NCBI GenBank assembly: GCA_050084985.1
Contig: JBITNC010000001.1
Coordinates: 3,844,001 to 3,908,000 of the forward strand
Reading direction: 5' to 3'
DNA from: Nageia nagi
Taxonomy: Eukaryota; Pinophyta
DNA: 64,000 nucleotides
Shown here piece after piece: positions 11,900 through 23,184 of the stretch (its first letter is position 1; the number at the start of each line of letters is the position of its first letter). The notes beneath the pieces were generated by a model. That model was not told where the DNA came from. It did not search any database and saw only the letters and a program-made list of their open reading frames with translations. The position numbers and the translations under genes are program-made.

Positions 11900-12562
11900 T
11901 TCTAAGCATGAGTACTAGGTGGAAGCCATGAAAGTTAAGTATGAGGAGCTTATGAAAAATGAAATTTGAGATTTGGTTCCTTATCCTAATGAGAAAAATG
12001 TAATTGGAAATAAGTGGATCTACAAGGTTAAGTATAATTTAGTTGGAGATATTGAGAAATAAAAGGCGAGGTTAGTAGCTAAAGGTTTTACTAAGAAATA
12101 TGATGTAGATTATGAGAAAATCTTTGCTCCAATGGAAAGAAGCTTACTATCAAGATTATCTTTGCTCTTTTTGTAGCTCAAGGATGGAAAATTTTTCAAC
12201 TTAATGTTAAGAGTGAATTTCTCAATGATTACTTAGATGTGAAAATATTCATGAATCAATCTAAAGGGTTCATTATGGAAGCTAAAGATTCCTTTATGTG
12301 CAAGCTAAAGAATTCATTGTATGGACTTAAGCAAGCACCTAGAACCTGGTATAGGAAGATTTTAGAGTACTTTGTAGACATTAGATTCTTCAAGTATTTT
12401 TTGACTTTGATCTATATGTGCTCAATCAAGGAAAATATGTGGTCTTGATTCTTCTTTATGTGGATAAGCTTTTGATTACTAGGAATAATGATGAAATCAT
12501 TCAAGAGTGCATATCAAAACTTAAGGTAACATTTAAAATGATTGATCTTAGTCTCTTGCACT
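11900..12562 (+). pseudogene. Element B reverse transcriptase, 5' part
   Basis: Copia RT beginning with NVIGNKWIYKVKYN and KARLVAKGFTKKYDVDYE. The middle contains KNSLYGLKQAPRTWY near 12310. The catalytic box reads LLYVDKLLIT near 12450 instead of YVDD, losing one metal-binding aspartate. Element C interrupts the domain at 12562; the frame resumes at 17156. Confidence 0.9.
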
Positions 12563-12567
12563 ACTAC

Positions 12568-13964
12568 TATTGATTAAGATTGTGTAATATATGCACCATG
12601 AGCAATCTTAACCAAAGTAAATCAAGAACAGACTATGGTGACAATCTGATCTCCGGAGAAGGCCAGTTCCTTATACATTGGGTGTAGGAGAAGTAACAGG
12701 AAAGAAAATAAAAAGGAGTAGAGTGCAAGGAATTTAAGCAAAAAGGCTTAGGGTAACAAGAGAGAAAGAAAAGGTGGATCACTAGTTCAGTGCGGGCTTT
12801 CACAGTGTGTGAAACCTTGGTCTGAATCTAGTGTAGTAGCTACAGTACAAGCTCTCACTCTCTAATAGTTTTCTAGCTTTACTCTACCATGTAACAGACA
12901 CAGTTATACTAGCAACTTGCAATTATCATTCAAGAAACAAGCCAAGCTGCCACGATGTAACCAAATTAAGAATGACAATTATGAGTGCTAGACAAGAAAG
13001 GTCAAGATGGTATCATATTACTGATAAAAACTATAGGTCTTCGAGAACAAATGTAAAGAGCAATACTAGGCTTCCGACCTCTCTTTCACTTTATTTTCAT
13101 ATACTTATACTACAGTAACAATAGTTATAAGAATTGCAGAACAGAAATGTTTACAAAAATGGCTTCAAGATTCTAGCCTTCTTTTAACTGATACTACCTA
13201 CATACGCCACTTGGCAGAATATTACAAAAATAGGGTAGATTGCAGATGATACAGCTTTTTGATAATTATGATCTGACCTCTCACTGACCTCGTCTCTTCC
13301 AAGGTATTCTATTTACTGGCTTCGGCTATTCAATCTCTCTTTGCTGACCTCATCTCTACATTCCAAAATGCTCTACTCATCGACTCCAGCTATTTAATCA
13401 CTCCTTGCTGAACTCATCACTTTCGGGACCAGTTTCATTCAAAAATGTGAACATTGTTCTCCCCATGATGTCATCTTCATACTTCCAGAATGCTCTACTC
13501 ACCTCCTCTGAAACCTGGGCTTTTCCATAACTGAGCTTTATCCTTTCTTCTGTGACATCATCATTTCATTCCGAAATGCTTTATTTACTGACCCTGGCTT
13601 CTCAATTCCCTTACTAACCTCATCATTTCAGGAACCCGATCTTTACCAAAATGTGACTGTCTTATCCTCTGCGATGTCATCATTTTATTTCAGAATGCTT
13701 TACTTTCGGAACACTTAATTTATGGGCTCCACTTCTTCGATTATCTCTTGCTGACCTCACCTCCTCCGAAACCTGGCTTTTCCATAACTGAGCTTTATCC
13801 TTTCTTCTATGATGTCATCATTTCATTCCAGAATGCTTTATCTACTGACTTCGGCCTGCATTATTTTCTCCAGAAAAAACTCCCAGGGATCTTAAAATGA
13901 ACTCATGATTGCAAGTAAAGTACACCGGGGCTTTAATAAAGAATTTATTATGTATGGATATACA
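12568..13964 (-). repeat. 3' LTR of element C
   Basis: Begins TATTGATT (ancestral TG changed to TA) and ends TATATACA-like at 13964 on the plus strand. It contains internal subrepeats: for example 13499-13610 and 13755-13860 share about 105 bp around GCTTTTCCATAACTGAGC. Confidence 0.92.
13466..13817. promoter_or_regulatory. Array of four TGAYRTCA sites in the 3' LTR of C
   Basis: Sites at 13466-13473 (TGATGTCA), 13553-13560 (TGACATCA), 13672-13679 (CGATGTCA) and 13810-13817 (TGATGTCA). Their counterparts are at 16650, 16737, 16857 and 16997. Forms in the two LTRs differ in the way expected if each had once been TGACGTCA, the palindrome bound by plant bZIP factors. Function is inferred only. 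Confidence 0.4.
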
Positions 13965-14220
13965 TTATGGTGACTTCTGGGGAAAATTTTGCCTTTATCA
14001 AAGAGGAATTTAGAACTCATTTGAAAAATAATACCAACGCATTTAGCTACTACATAGGGTCCGAAACCACATGGATTTGAATTTTTTGTGTTTCCCCGGT
14101 TTAGCTCTGTCCTCATCCCATTTCAATACTAAATCTCCTTCTCTGAAAGTATCGAAGTTGATTTTCGACCATCGAACCACCTTTTACTATTTCATTTCTT
14201 CTCCAGAGGTCTTGATATGA
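13965..14220 (-). pseudogene. Element C integrase C-terminal remnant
   Basis: The minus strand reads FREGDLVLKWDEDRAKPGKH near 14080-14150, then a one-base shift to NPCGFGPYVVAKCVG. This is the conserved tail after the integrase core in plant gypsy polyproteins (VLKWD... followed by GPY). Nothing of the integrase core precedes it; within about 130 bp upstream the reading changes to the end of gag. It is direct evidence for an internal deletion, not slow decay of a whole pol. Confidence 0.8.
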
Positions 14221-14229
14221 TTGATTCTA

Positions 14230-15552
14230 GAGCTCTTTTGGGATTCAACTTTTCTTTCCAGAATACCGAAGACTAGGGGTTTTTCCCTGATCTTGTTTCC
14301 ACAGCAAAAACTCCTATACCCATTGGTGCAAAATTCATCAAGTTCACATCTCGGCTTATGTCATCAGCTACACCAGGCAGAGGAATGCCCCCACTTCTTG
14401 ATAAATATTCTTGGTATTGATAAATAGGACATGTGGTTTGTTCATGAGCGTCATTGCAGGCCAAACACAAACCAGTGGCTAACCCTGAAGAGGAAGCTTG
14501 GCTTACATCCTCATTCAACACATTTTGAGCCTTTTCTACAGCAGGATAAGGATATCTTCTTGCATTGCTTTGTCTGCTTAGAATGGTAATCTGGTTTGCC
14601 ATGTTTCTACATAAGTTTTGGAGTTCCTGAATCTCTTTCGATGAAGCTACCCCTTGATTCATATTAGGCTGATGAGGGGCTGGTACGGCCAAGGGAGCTC
14701 TAGGAACTGGCAAGGTTGATGGCCACTATTGGACAGGGGCAGGGATACTGGCCAGTGGTGGAGCCAAACTAATTACTTGAGGTCTCAAAACTTGCTGCTA
14801 GGGGTTATTGGAAAATAAGGCATTGGCATGCGACTTGGCAATTTCCCAACTGCAATAAGATAGGATTCAGCATATACTGCTTGTCTATAGACCTCGAGAA
14901 AGTATTTACTTCAAAATTTTGGATTTGTAGAGAGAGATCCAGAGGAAAGGCTCTCAGGTAATAATTAAGGCTTGAAATTGCTGAGGCCTGATTGCATGGG
15001 GACTCTCACCCAAGTTTTTTGGAATCTAATATTGAAATCAGGGATATTTTCTTGCTCATATCTTTTGATTGAAGTGAACTGTGTTAACAAGGAAAAGGGA
15101 TCTCCTAATTCATTAAATTCCAAGATAAAGGGCTTTGCCAACTGAGCCCAAGTGTTTATAGATCCATTAGGAAGGCCCCTGTACCAATCTAGGACCTTTC
15201 CCTTGAAAGACTGAGCCAGTAATCTCACCATGACATCTTCATACTAGATATTGTGAATCTTAGCTAGGCTAGCTACATCAATGCAATGCTCATAAGCCAT
15301 TTTCTCTGATGTTGCATCAAACTCTGGAAGGGTTTTGAAAACATTTGCTGGGATGTCATGCAATACCGCCAGGGATATTGGTACCCCATTGTCCCATTTC
15401 GGATAAATATTCTGAGCTGGATTAGCCATTTCAGGAGAGGTACTTCTAATGTGAAGATTGGATGATTCTGGCTTGGTAAAGGATTTTAGGGAGCTGATAC
15501 TATTCAGAGACTTGGACTTGATCAGGGTCTTTCTCTTAGGAGTATCTAACAT
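14230..15552 (-). pseudogene. Element C gag
   Basis: Reads from MLDTPKRKTLIKSKSLNS at 15552 through KWDNGVPISLAVLHDIPA and a capsid part (VRLLAQSFKGKVLDWYRGLP near 15230), the standard Retrotrans_gag pattern around 'W..L'. A stop at about 15241 and a frameshift near 14965 split it. The C-terminal piece (14713-14273) has CLACNDAHEQTTC, a knuckle-like Cys/His cluster, and ends in AVETRSGKNP, which resembles the gag-protease boundary of plant gypsy elements. The deletion starts just after this. Confidence 0.8.
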
Positions 15553-15723
15553 TCTAAAATTTCGATGCTTCTTTTGCTGCTCTGGTTTTAGATCTAGTCC
15601 ACATAAACTCTAGGTTACAAAAGAAAATGAAAGGTTCAAAAGCACATATGATATTTACAAATAATTTGCTTTAATACATACCATGGATAGTGCTTCAGCA
15701 GAGTTGCCAATAAGTTTCTTCAT

Positions 15724-15742
15724 GTCCCACCAGGCATGCCAA
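15724..15742 (-). promoter_or_regulatory. Putative primer-binding site of element C
   Basis: The minus strand reads TTGGCATGCCTGGTGGGAC ten bases inside the 5' LTR. The primer tRNA is not resolved. The core TGGTGGGAC recurs at the same place in element E. Confidence 0.4.
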
Positions 15743-15752
15743 AAAGAAATAC

Positions 15753-17150
15753 TGTTGATTAGGATTGTGTAATATATGCCCATGAACAATCTTAACCAAA
15801 GTAAATCAAGAACAGACTATGGTGACAGTCTGATCTCGGAGAAGGCCGGTTCCTTATACATTGGGTGTAGGAGAAGTAACAGGAAAGAAAATAAAAAGGA
15901 GTAGAGTGCGATGAATTTAAGCAAAAAGGCTTAGGGTAACAAGAGAGAAAGTAAAGGTGGATCACTAGTTCAGCGCGAGCTTTCATAGTGTGTGAAACCT
16001 TGGTCTGAATCTAGTGTAGCAAGCTACAGTACAAGCTCTCACTCTCTAATAGTTTCCCAGCTTTACTCTACCATGTAGCAGACACAGTTATACTAGCAAC
16101 TCGTAATTATCATTCAGGAAACAAGCCAAGATGCCACGATGTAACCAAATTAAGAATGACAATTATGAGTGCTAGATAAGAAAGGTCAATATGGTATCAT
16201 ATTACTGATAAAAACTACAGGTCTTCGAGAATAAATGTAAAGAGCAATACTAGGGCTTTCGACCTCTCTTTCACTTTATTTTCATATACTTATACTGCAG
16301 TAATAATAGTTACAAGAATTGCAGAATAGAAATGTTTACAAAAATGGCTTCAAGATTCTAGCCTTATTTTAACTGATACTACCTACATATGCCACTTGGT
16401 AGAATATTACAAAAATAGGGTAGATTACAGATGATATGGCTTCTTGATAACTGTGATCTGACCTCTCGCTGACCTCATCTCTTCTGGGGTATTCTATTTA
16501 CTGGCTCGGCTATTCAATCTCTCTTTGCTGACCTCATCTCTACATTTCGAAATGCTCTACTCATCGACTCCGGCTATTTAATCACTCCTTGCTGACCTCA
16601 TCACTTTGGGACCCAGTTTCATTCAAAAATGTGAACATTGTTCTCCTTGTGACATCATCTTCATACTTCCAGAATGCTCTACTCACCTCCTCCGGAACCC
16701 GAGCTTTTCCACAACTGAGCTTTATCCTTTCTTCTGTGACATCATCATTTCATTCCAGAATGCTTTATTTATTAACCCTGGCTTCTCAATTCCCCTTACT
16801 GACCTCATCATCTTCGGAACCTGGTCTTTACCAAAATGTGACTATCTTATCCTCTGTGATGTCATCATTTTAGTTCGGAATGCTTTACTTCTGGAATACT
16901 TAATTTACGGGCTCCGACTTCTTCGATTATCTCTTGCTGACCTCACCTCCTTCGGAACCTGGGCTTTTCCACAACTGAGCTTTATCCTTTCTTCTGTGAC
17001 ATCATCATTTCATTTCGAAACACTTTATCTACTGACTCAGCCTGCTTTATTTGCTCCAGAAAAAACTCCCGGGGATCTTAAAATGAACTCATGATTGCAA
17101 GTAAAGTACACCGGGGCTTTAATAAAGAATTTATTATGTATGGATATACA
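15753..17150 (-). repeat. 5' LTR of element C
   Basis: A 1,398 bp LTR from TGTTGATTAGG to GGATATACA, matching 12568-13964. Open frames at 16589-17094 lie wholly inside it and follow its subrepeats; they are not genes. Confidence 0.92.
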
Positions 17151-17155
17151 ACTAC

Positions 17156-18015
17156 CTTGGAATGCAAGTATACCAATACAAGGATTACACTTATCTTAGC
17201 CAATTCAAGTATATATTAGACATCTTGCAAAAGTTTAGAATGGAAGAGTGTAGATATGCTGCAATCTCTATCTCTCCTAGAATCACTATTTCTCTTTGCT
17301 CCAACTCTTAGTTGGCTGATGCTAGAGCTTATAGGCAATTAATTGGTAGTCTTCTATATTTGACTATTTTCAAGCTAGATATTGCCTTTGCAATGAATCT
17401 GATGGCATGATTCATACAAAAACCATATGTTCAGCACCTTAATGTTGTTAAGAAAATCTTTAGGTATGTTGTAGAGATGCAGGATCTTGTTCTCAAGTAT
17501 TCCAAGTTGCCCTCATTTGTTCTCTTAGGGTTCTCAAATTATAACTATGGGGGAGATAGAGATGACAGGAAGTCAACCTTTGCATATTTTTGTAGCATTG
17601 GTTCAGGTTCTATCTCTTAGGCTTCCAAGAAGCAACCTACTATTTCTCTTTTCACCATAGAAGTTGCTTACCATGCCATGTCTATTGCAACCCAAGAAAC
17701 TATTTAGATAATGCATCTTTTGAAATAAATTGGGTATGAGCAAGTTGGCTCATATCTAATTTTTTTATATAATCAGTTAGCTATTTCTTTGGCTAATAAT
17801 CATGTGTTCCATCAAAGAACAAAACAAGTGAAAATTCAAGTCTATTTTATCAAAAAAAAAAGGTTCTTGATGGCATCATACACCTAGAGTATTTTCCATC
17901 AACCTTGAACTCTACTGACTTTTTCACCAAGCCCCTTATTGAAGCTCAATTTTGTAAGCTTAGGAACACTATCAAGTTGGTGAAGTTGCCCTCAAATGGG
18001 AGTGAAATTTAAATT
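17156..18015 (+). pseudogene. Element B reverse transcriptase end and RNase H
   Basis: Continues the copia frame broken at 12562 with LGMQVYQYKD, then ARAYRQLIGSLLYLTIFKLD near 17320-17380. RNase H shows KSTFAYFCSIGSGSIS and SKKQPTISLFTIEVAYHAM at about 17565-17680, the standard copia RNase H block. Stops interrupt it at least five times. The final part includes a decayed FTKPL-like end near 17925. Confidence 0.88.
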
Positions 18016-18729
18016 ATTATGTTGAATTCATGTTTGTGATGACAACTTCACCTCTAAGAGGACTCTTTGTTGTATAGTGTTGATTTTATTGTATACCTTT
18101 GTGGTAAGTTTTCTTTGCATGAGGAACTTGTTGTACAAATTTTTAAAACAAAAGATTGATCAATCTAACACTATTCAGTTATCCATGTGTGAGGAACTCT
18201 TATGTGTCTTTTGGCACTATTTAGTTATCCATATGTGAAGAACTCCTATATGCATTTTTGTTATGCTCTACTTTGTAATGATGATAAACACATGTTATAT
18301 ATATAGCAGGTGACTATGCATTTTTAGTTTGGCATCTTTGTGATGACTTATAGTGCACCATTAATCAGTTTGTGATGGCATTTATTTGATTTATCTATCT
18401 TTATTGATATAAATATATTGAATCTAACTAATCTTGTTATTTGAGTTACTTTTGACTTATAGATTCTTTGAGATTGTAGGTTACTTACTTTGAGTATGCA
18501 AGCTCTTGAAGACTCTTGACTTTCAGTTGGATGACTAATTTATATACATTGAAACTAGTTGAGGTTAATGATGGTATTGTAAACCACTTGTTAAAATGGT
18601 AAAGTAATGAGTCTCAAACTAGATCTTTCTTACTTCACAAATATGTAAAAAATTTTCATTTTTGATTGTATTTGTTTGAAAGAGAACTCTCTTACTTCTC
18701 TCTTATTCGCTCTATCCCAATATTGCATT
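18016..18729 (+). other. 3' untranslated part of element B
   Basis: No coding sequence. Two similar segments (TTCAGTTATCCATGTGTGAGG near 18175 and TTAGTTATCCATATGTGAAG near 18221) form a short direct repeat. The segment ends at the polypurine tract. Confidence 0.6.
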
Positions 18730-18738
18730 AAGGGGAAG
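18730..18738 (+). other. Polypurine tract of element B
   Basis: AAGGGGAAG directly precedes the TG of the 3' LTR. Confidence 0.75.
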
Positions 18739-19237
18739 TGTTGGAATGTATAATGCATTATTGTAAAAGTTTGCATTAATCCTCTTTATAAATTCACTAA
18801 TACTTAAAGGTATCATTAGATACCTTAGGTATTTAAGTGAATATGATAATATAACTTGCCTATACTCCATGTCATGAGCATTCCCCTTAGGTAAAAAGGA
18901 GTTGCATGTAATACCTTTGTATATTGGGTAAAAGGGTGATCCAAAGAGAGATTTTGGCCTATAAATAGAAGGATCCCTCTTTGTGATTACACACCAAATT
19001 GATGAAGTAAAGTTATGCTATAGGTTAATGTTTAAGAGATGAGATTAGAAGAATTGTAAGAGTTCATATTTGTGAAGGAGAGAGATCTAGTTAGTGGATG
19101 TACTCCTGGTTGGAGGAACCACTTATATCTTGTGTTATATTTGTGAGATTATCTTCTTAGAGTTCTTTAAATGTGAATTGTGTGCTTTCATGAGTTCTAG
19201 GTAGTATAGGGTTGTTGTGTTATAGTTCAATCCTTCA
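18739..19237 (+). repeat. 3' LTR of element B
   Basis: A 499 bp partner of 6283-6783, ending CCTTCA before the duplicated ACAAG. Confidence 0.93.
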
Positions 19238-19242
19238 ACAAG

Positions 19243-19855
19243 TACCTATTATTCTCCTCTAGCTATAGTTCAAATTTGGACTCAAATGGTTGAGCCAATA
19301 TCTCATAATAGCCTTTCAAAGTTGAAAATACATGCTCATTGGATAACAATATTAAAAGGTCTACAAATAACTTTAACAACTAATAAAATAATTCCATACA
19401 CATTTAAAAACCTTAAAATCTTGCAAAAATCACTAAATAGGGTGGATCCAATAATATGGCACCACTTGGTAGTTTGTAATCTAGCCTTCAAAATGCTCCC
19501 TCACAATCTAACCTCCAAAATGCCTCCATTTCATTAAAAAGGTTGCAAACTTCAAAATGCAATAACTTTTGATCATGAAGTTAGTTTCACAAAACATAAA
19601 AAATGTTGAGAAGAGATCAATGATCTCTACAACATGATGTAATAAAATCAACAAAAAGAGGAACTTGAAAATTACATTTTTTTTCTTTTTTTCCTTTCTT
19701 ATTTTTTATTAAAAAATACCCAAACTTAGAAATCACATATCTCCCTCAAACTAAATCAGATTCTCGATCCGAAAGAAGCATCATGAAGTTGATGAAGAAT
19801 TGAAAATAATGATCTAGAGTATGTTGAATATTAAGAGGATACAAATTTTGGATCA
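19243..19855 (-). repeat. 5' LTR of element A, second part
   Basis: Resumes the LTR of A exactly where 6282 left off (GTACCTATTATTCTCC matches the text at 627 onward) and ends TTTTGGATCA before TATAA. Confidence 0.92.
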
Positions 19856-19860
19856 TATAA

Positions 19861-22850
19861 AGGGGGATTTTCATTCTCATCAATAGATAATAGGTAGTAG
19901 ATTGCTTATCTTTTCTCTTTCCCATCCCTAAATTATTGCTATTATTGTCCCATTTATTATAGAGAAATGAGAAATTCCTACACAACCTACCTATTTCTAG
20001 TTAGTTAATATTGGCCTCTACTCATTCCCCTTTTTATATATACATGTGCATTTATGTCCAAAAGAGGAGGTTTTTTAATTCAAGAAGATCTTATGGTTGA
20101 TTTGATTTTCCCTTGGGATCATTCCATTGGTTATAGTGCATAATTCAACTAAATAAACCACTTCAACTTTGGTCAATTGCTAACCCTATTATTATTATTT
20201 AAGGAGCCTTGAAAGTTTTCATCAAAGTGAAATTTTTCATCAAAACTTATGTAATATGGGAGTTAAGGGAATGTGGGAAAAGGAAAATATAAAAAGATCA
20301 ACTAAAGAAGTTCAAATTCACCCTAAGTAGATAAACAAGATTGGAAAATGTGATTTTTGTATCAAGATATATGTAGCCTTAGATCAAATGTAACTTTTGT
20401 GACTATTGGTATGTTTAGTTGAGAAATTATCATTAGGTAACCAATGGAAAGTTACAAACATACATTTTTCTAACAAATAAATGTTGGGAAAACATGCAAC
20501 CCATCAATTTGGTATAAGATATAGTTTAATATCAGACACCTCATGTTTCATATCTTGACACATATTGAGCCTAAATACAACAAGTTTGAATTTGGATGAC
20601 ATGAGAAGTACAATACCTCAATTGAGTCAAGGAATCTACAAGTTTGTAGAGATTATAGAAATCTTCCCATCAATTTTCTTTCATAAAGTTGAGCACTCTT
20701 CGGCCCTCATCCCCCTTAACTTCGTGTACTAAAAAGTGTGGATCATTCCTTCATCACAAAACCTTTGGCTCATGCTTTGGTACCCGTAATTATAATTCAT
20801 GATTAAATACCATATGTTACAGTCTAGTTCGCTTCAATGCACTCTACACTACTAGTACTGCCACAACAACAAAAATAATGATGACATTGCTTGAATTGGA
20901 AAGGGAGGGCTCACCTAATATATGTAGTCAAGCCTTCTTTTACCAATTCTTTTCTTTTTATTTATATAAATAAGGAGGTATGAACTAGTTGATGAATATA
21001 AGTGCTTGAATAAGGAATAATCCTCATAATAGAGGCTTCTTTGTATGATCCATTTCATCACTTGGAAAAATAAAGGCTTTGAGTGGATCCTACTCTAAGG
21101 AAATGCACCCCCTATTATTATCTAATTTGTGGATCCTTTGATTCACGTTGTATTGATTGACTTTGTGCCAACCCCCTTTACTTCTTCTTTTAATTTTCTA
21201 TATTGGGTATAGAGTAGCATAAATTTAAGCCCTCCCCCAAAAGGAAGGTTTAAAATAGCGACAAAATTGGTGGCCCTTGTGTATAAAATTAGGTGAAATT
21301 GACAACAACGTACATTTTCTAATTTATGATATTTAGAAAAATACTAAAAAAAGTGAAATTTTAAGGAAAATTCCTTTGTAATAATTTTAATAAATAATAA
21401 TAATAGGAGATATTGCAAGATTTGAGAAAATTAAGTATATAGAATTTTAATCTTTTCTTGCTACGTACATTGAGATAATATGAAAAAAAGTGGAATTTAT
21501 TATCATTTAAGATTTAATAGATGAATATACATACAATACATCAAATGTAAAAGTATTAAGATACAAATAAGGCACAAAAAATATTTTCTCATATTAATTT
21601 TCATGGAGCTACAAACTCTTTTCCATCTTTGAGTACATTAAGATATGCCACTAACCCATAAAAGTATTCAAATAAATTTGACACTATATTTCCTTTCTAT
21701 TAACAAACATTAACACATAAGTATCTTTCATGAGAGGTAGGAACAATAATTTAAAAAAACTCTTTCCTGATTATTGGAGCATTTCTCCTAGAATCACTAA
21801 GAAAAACATTTTGGTACAAACATATAATGTTTAGGAGTACAAAGCCAATCCCATATAAGAGAGTTCCTATTTAAATAACATTCCTTATTGTATGCATAAG
21901 CAAGCAAAGATTTTGTAACAACACATGCAACTAGAAACTCTTTTCCTACTCTGCATACATAAAGATATGTTGCTAGCCCACTAAAGAATTTTTAGAATTT
22001 TGAGTTGCACCCAATTTGAAAAATAATAATAATGACATTTATTCTTTATATAAGATTCAATATATGAATTTATAAATCACATTTTTTTGTAATAATTTTT
22101 ATCTATATTTTAGAAATTATGACAATGCAATAATATAACATTGCTTTACCCACAACCACCCATACGTGCTGGATTGTTTGCAAATGGGATGATGATGATG
22201 TTTGATATGATAAGAAGCAAAGTTGTTTACCTATGAAAAATAAACAAGCATTTACAAGTGATAGGTTGTATGGACAAAACATTTCACACATGCATGGAAA
22301 AGTATTATACTCATGTCAAATGACAAGACCAACAACATGTCACCTGATAAGGCTAAAGCCATGTCAAATGACAAGGCCAATCTATATTGATCAACAAGGC
22401 TAAGGCCATGCAGATAATCCTCAAAACATTTTGATCAATAATACTCATGATAAATATAGGTGAATGAAATTTGTAAAATATATAATATTTTATCAACTTA
22501 TAATAATAAAATAATTTGGATCTAAAAACACTAAAGATAAAAATAGTTGAATGAAATTCATTAAATTTATAATACATGCTCAATTCTAAATATCAAAATA
22601 GCCATGATGATAATAGTTTGAATTTGAAACTTTGATGAAATACACTATACTTATAATACTTGTGGTGGAAATAAAAGGATAAATTTACCAAAATTTATAA
22701 CACTTGTTCAACTCAAATTATTTATGATACCTAAAAAATTTATCAAATTGAAATGCAATAAAAAATTAAAATCTAATGTATTGTAACTTATACTATTTTT
22801 ACACAATTTTATCATCAACATCACCATGATTGATAGTTATTTATCTTTGT
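19861..22850. other. AT-rich sequence without recognisable genes
   Basis: No protein motif or RNA gene is visible. Two imperfect copies of a segment starting AAACTCTTTTCC lie near 21606 and 21938, and a weaker third near 23063, so part of this may be an old duplicated repeat. A short tandem repeat is listed separately. Confidence 0.5.
22313..22410. repeat. Short imperfect tandem repeat (CATGTCAAATGACAAGRCCAA)
   Basis: CATGTCAAATGACAAG occurs twice with diverged copies between (CATGTCACCTGATAAGGC, CAACAAGGCTAAGGCCATG). It contains short TGACA/TGTCA inverted pairs. Confidence 0.5.
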
Positions 22851-22864
22851 GATGTTTGTTTCTT

Positions 22865-23184
22865 TGCACATGTATTGTAAAAGTGTGAATCGTCTGAATT
22901 TGTTGTATTATTAGTGATGCCTCTGTAATACTTTTCCATACTATGAAAGCCCTTTCATAAGAAAATTGATCCAAATTATAATGTGAAACACACATTCTTA
23001 AATAAAATTTCAAAATTTGATCTAATGTATTACAAAATTTATATTTTACAAAAATTAATGTGCTACAAACCCTTTCATCCTCTATAAATACTAAGATCAT
23101 CATCGTACATAAGTTGGCTAATGCAAAATATTTACTTATTATGCCATGCAAGATACTACTTATATATAGTTTCTTCACAATCAT
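22865..23184 (-). pseudogene. hAT-family transposase C-terminus (remnant)
   Basis: An open frame of 115 codons. Residues 36-90 read EDERVCSTLIFVKYKF, then a run with NTLDQ and finally YERAFIVWK. This order matches the C-terminal dimerisation region of plant hAT transposases (ERxFSTLTFVKxKLRNxLD, then a tryptophan-ending tail). About 30 residues upstream, LANLC fits the segment before it. The catalytic domain and inverted repeats are not seen, so this is an isolated fragment. The call is by motif memory alone. Confidence 0.5.

Larger units (their letters stand above)
12568..17150 (-). mobile_element. Element C: internally deleted gypsy-derived element with 1.4 kb LTRs
   Basis: Two LTRs of 1,397 and 1,398 bp enclose only 1,788 bp. 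ACTAC flanks the whole (12563-12567 and 17151-17155). The minus strand encodes gag, joined directly to the C-terminal end of an integrase; protease, RT, RNase H and the integrase core are missing. It must have depended on enzymes from another element. The two LTRs look about 95% identical by eye over their first 250 bases. Lineage is uncertain, but its putative primer-binding site shares a TGGTGGGAC core with element E. Confidence 0.92.
6283..19237 (+). mobile_element. Element B: Ty1/copia LTR retrotransposon inside the LTR of A
   Basis: A plus-strand copia element with LTRs at 6283-6783 and 18739-19237, flanked by ACAAG at 6278-6282 and 19238-19242. Removing B rejoins the LTR of A in register with 192-1239. 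The coding order gag, protease, integrase, RT, RNase H is the copia order. Element C and a 2.57 kb segment interrupt it. Without both it would be about 5.8 kb, a normal copia length. It has many frameshifts and stops and is inactive. Confidence 0.93.
192..19855 (-). mobile_element. Element A: Ty3/gypsy LTR retrotransposon, interrupted by B and C
   Basis: A minus-strand gypsy element bounded by direct repeats at 192-1239 and 5840-6282 plus 19243-19855. TATAA flanks it on both sides (187-191 and 19856-19860), which is the expected 5 bp target duplication. Both LTRs run from TG to CA. A primer-binding site lies inside the 5' LTR and a polypurine tract inside the 3' LTR. The coding order on the minus strand is gag, protease, RT, RNase H, integrase, as in gypsy elements. 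Without the nested 13 kb the element is about 6.7 kb, a usual gypsy size. Many stops and frameshifts make it inactive. Confidence 0.93.

Noticed and set aside
16589-17094. Overlapping plus-strand open frames of 94 and 162 codons
   Set aside because: Both lie inside the 5' LTR of element C and follow its subrepeats; the matching stretch in the other LTR is not open in the same way.
19861-22850. Host gene or non-coding RNA
   Set aside because: No splice-bounded exons with conserved protein motifs, no tRNA-like cloverleaf and no known RNA signature could be recognised by reading.
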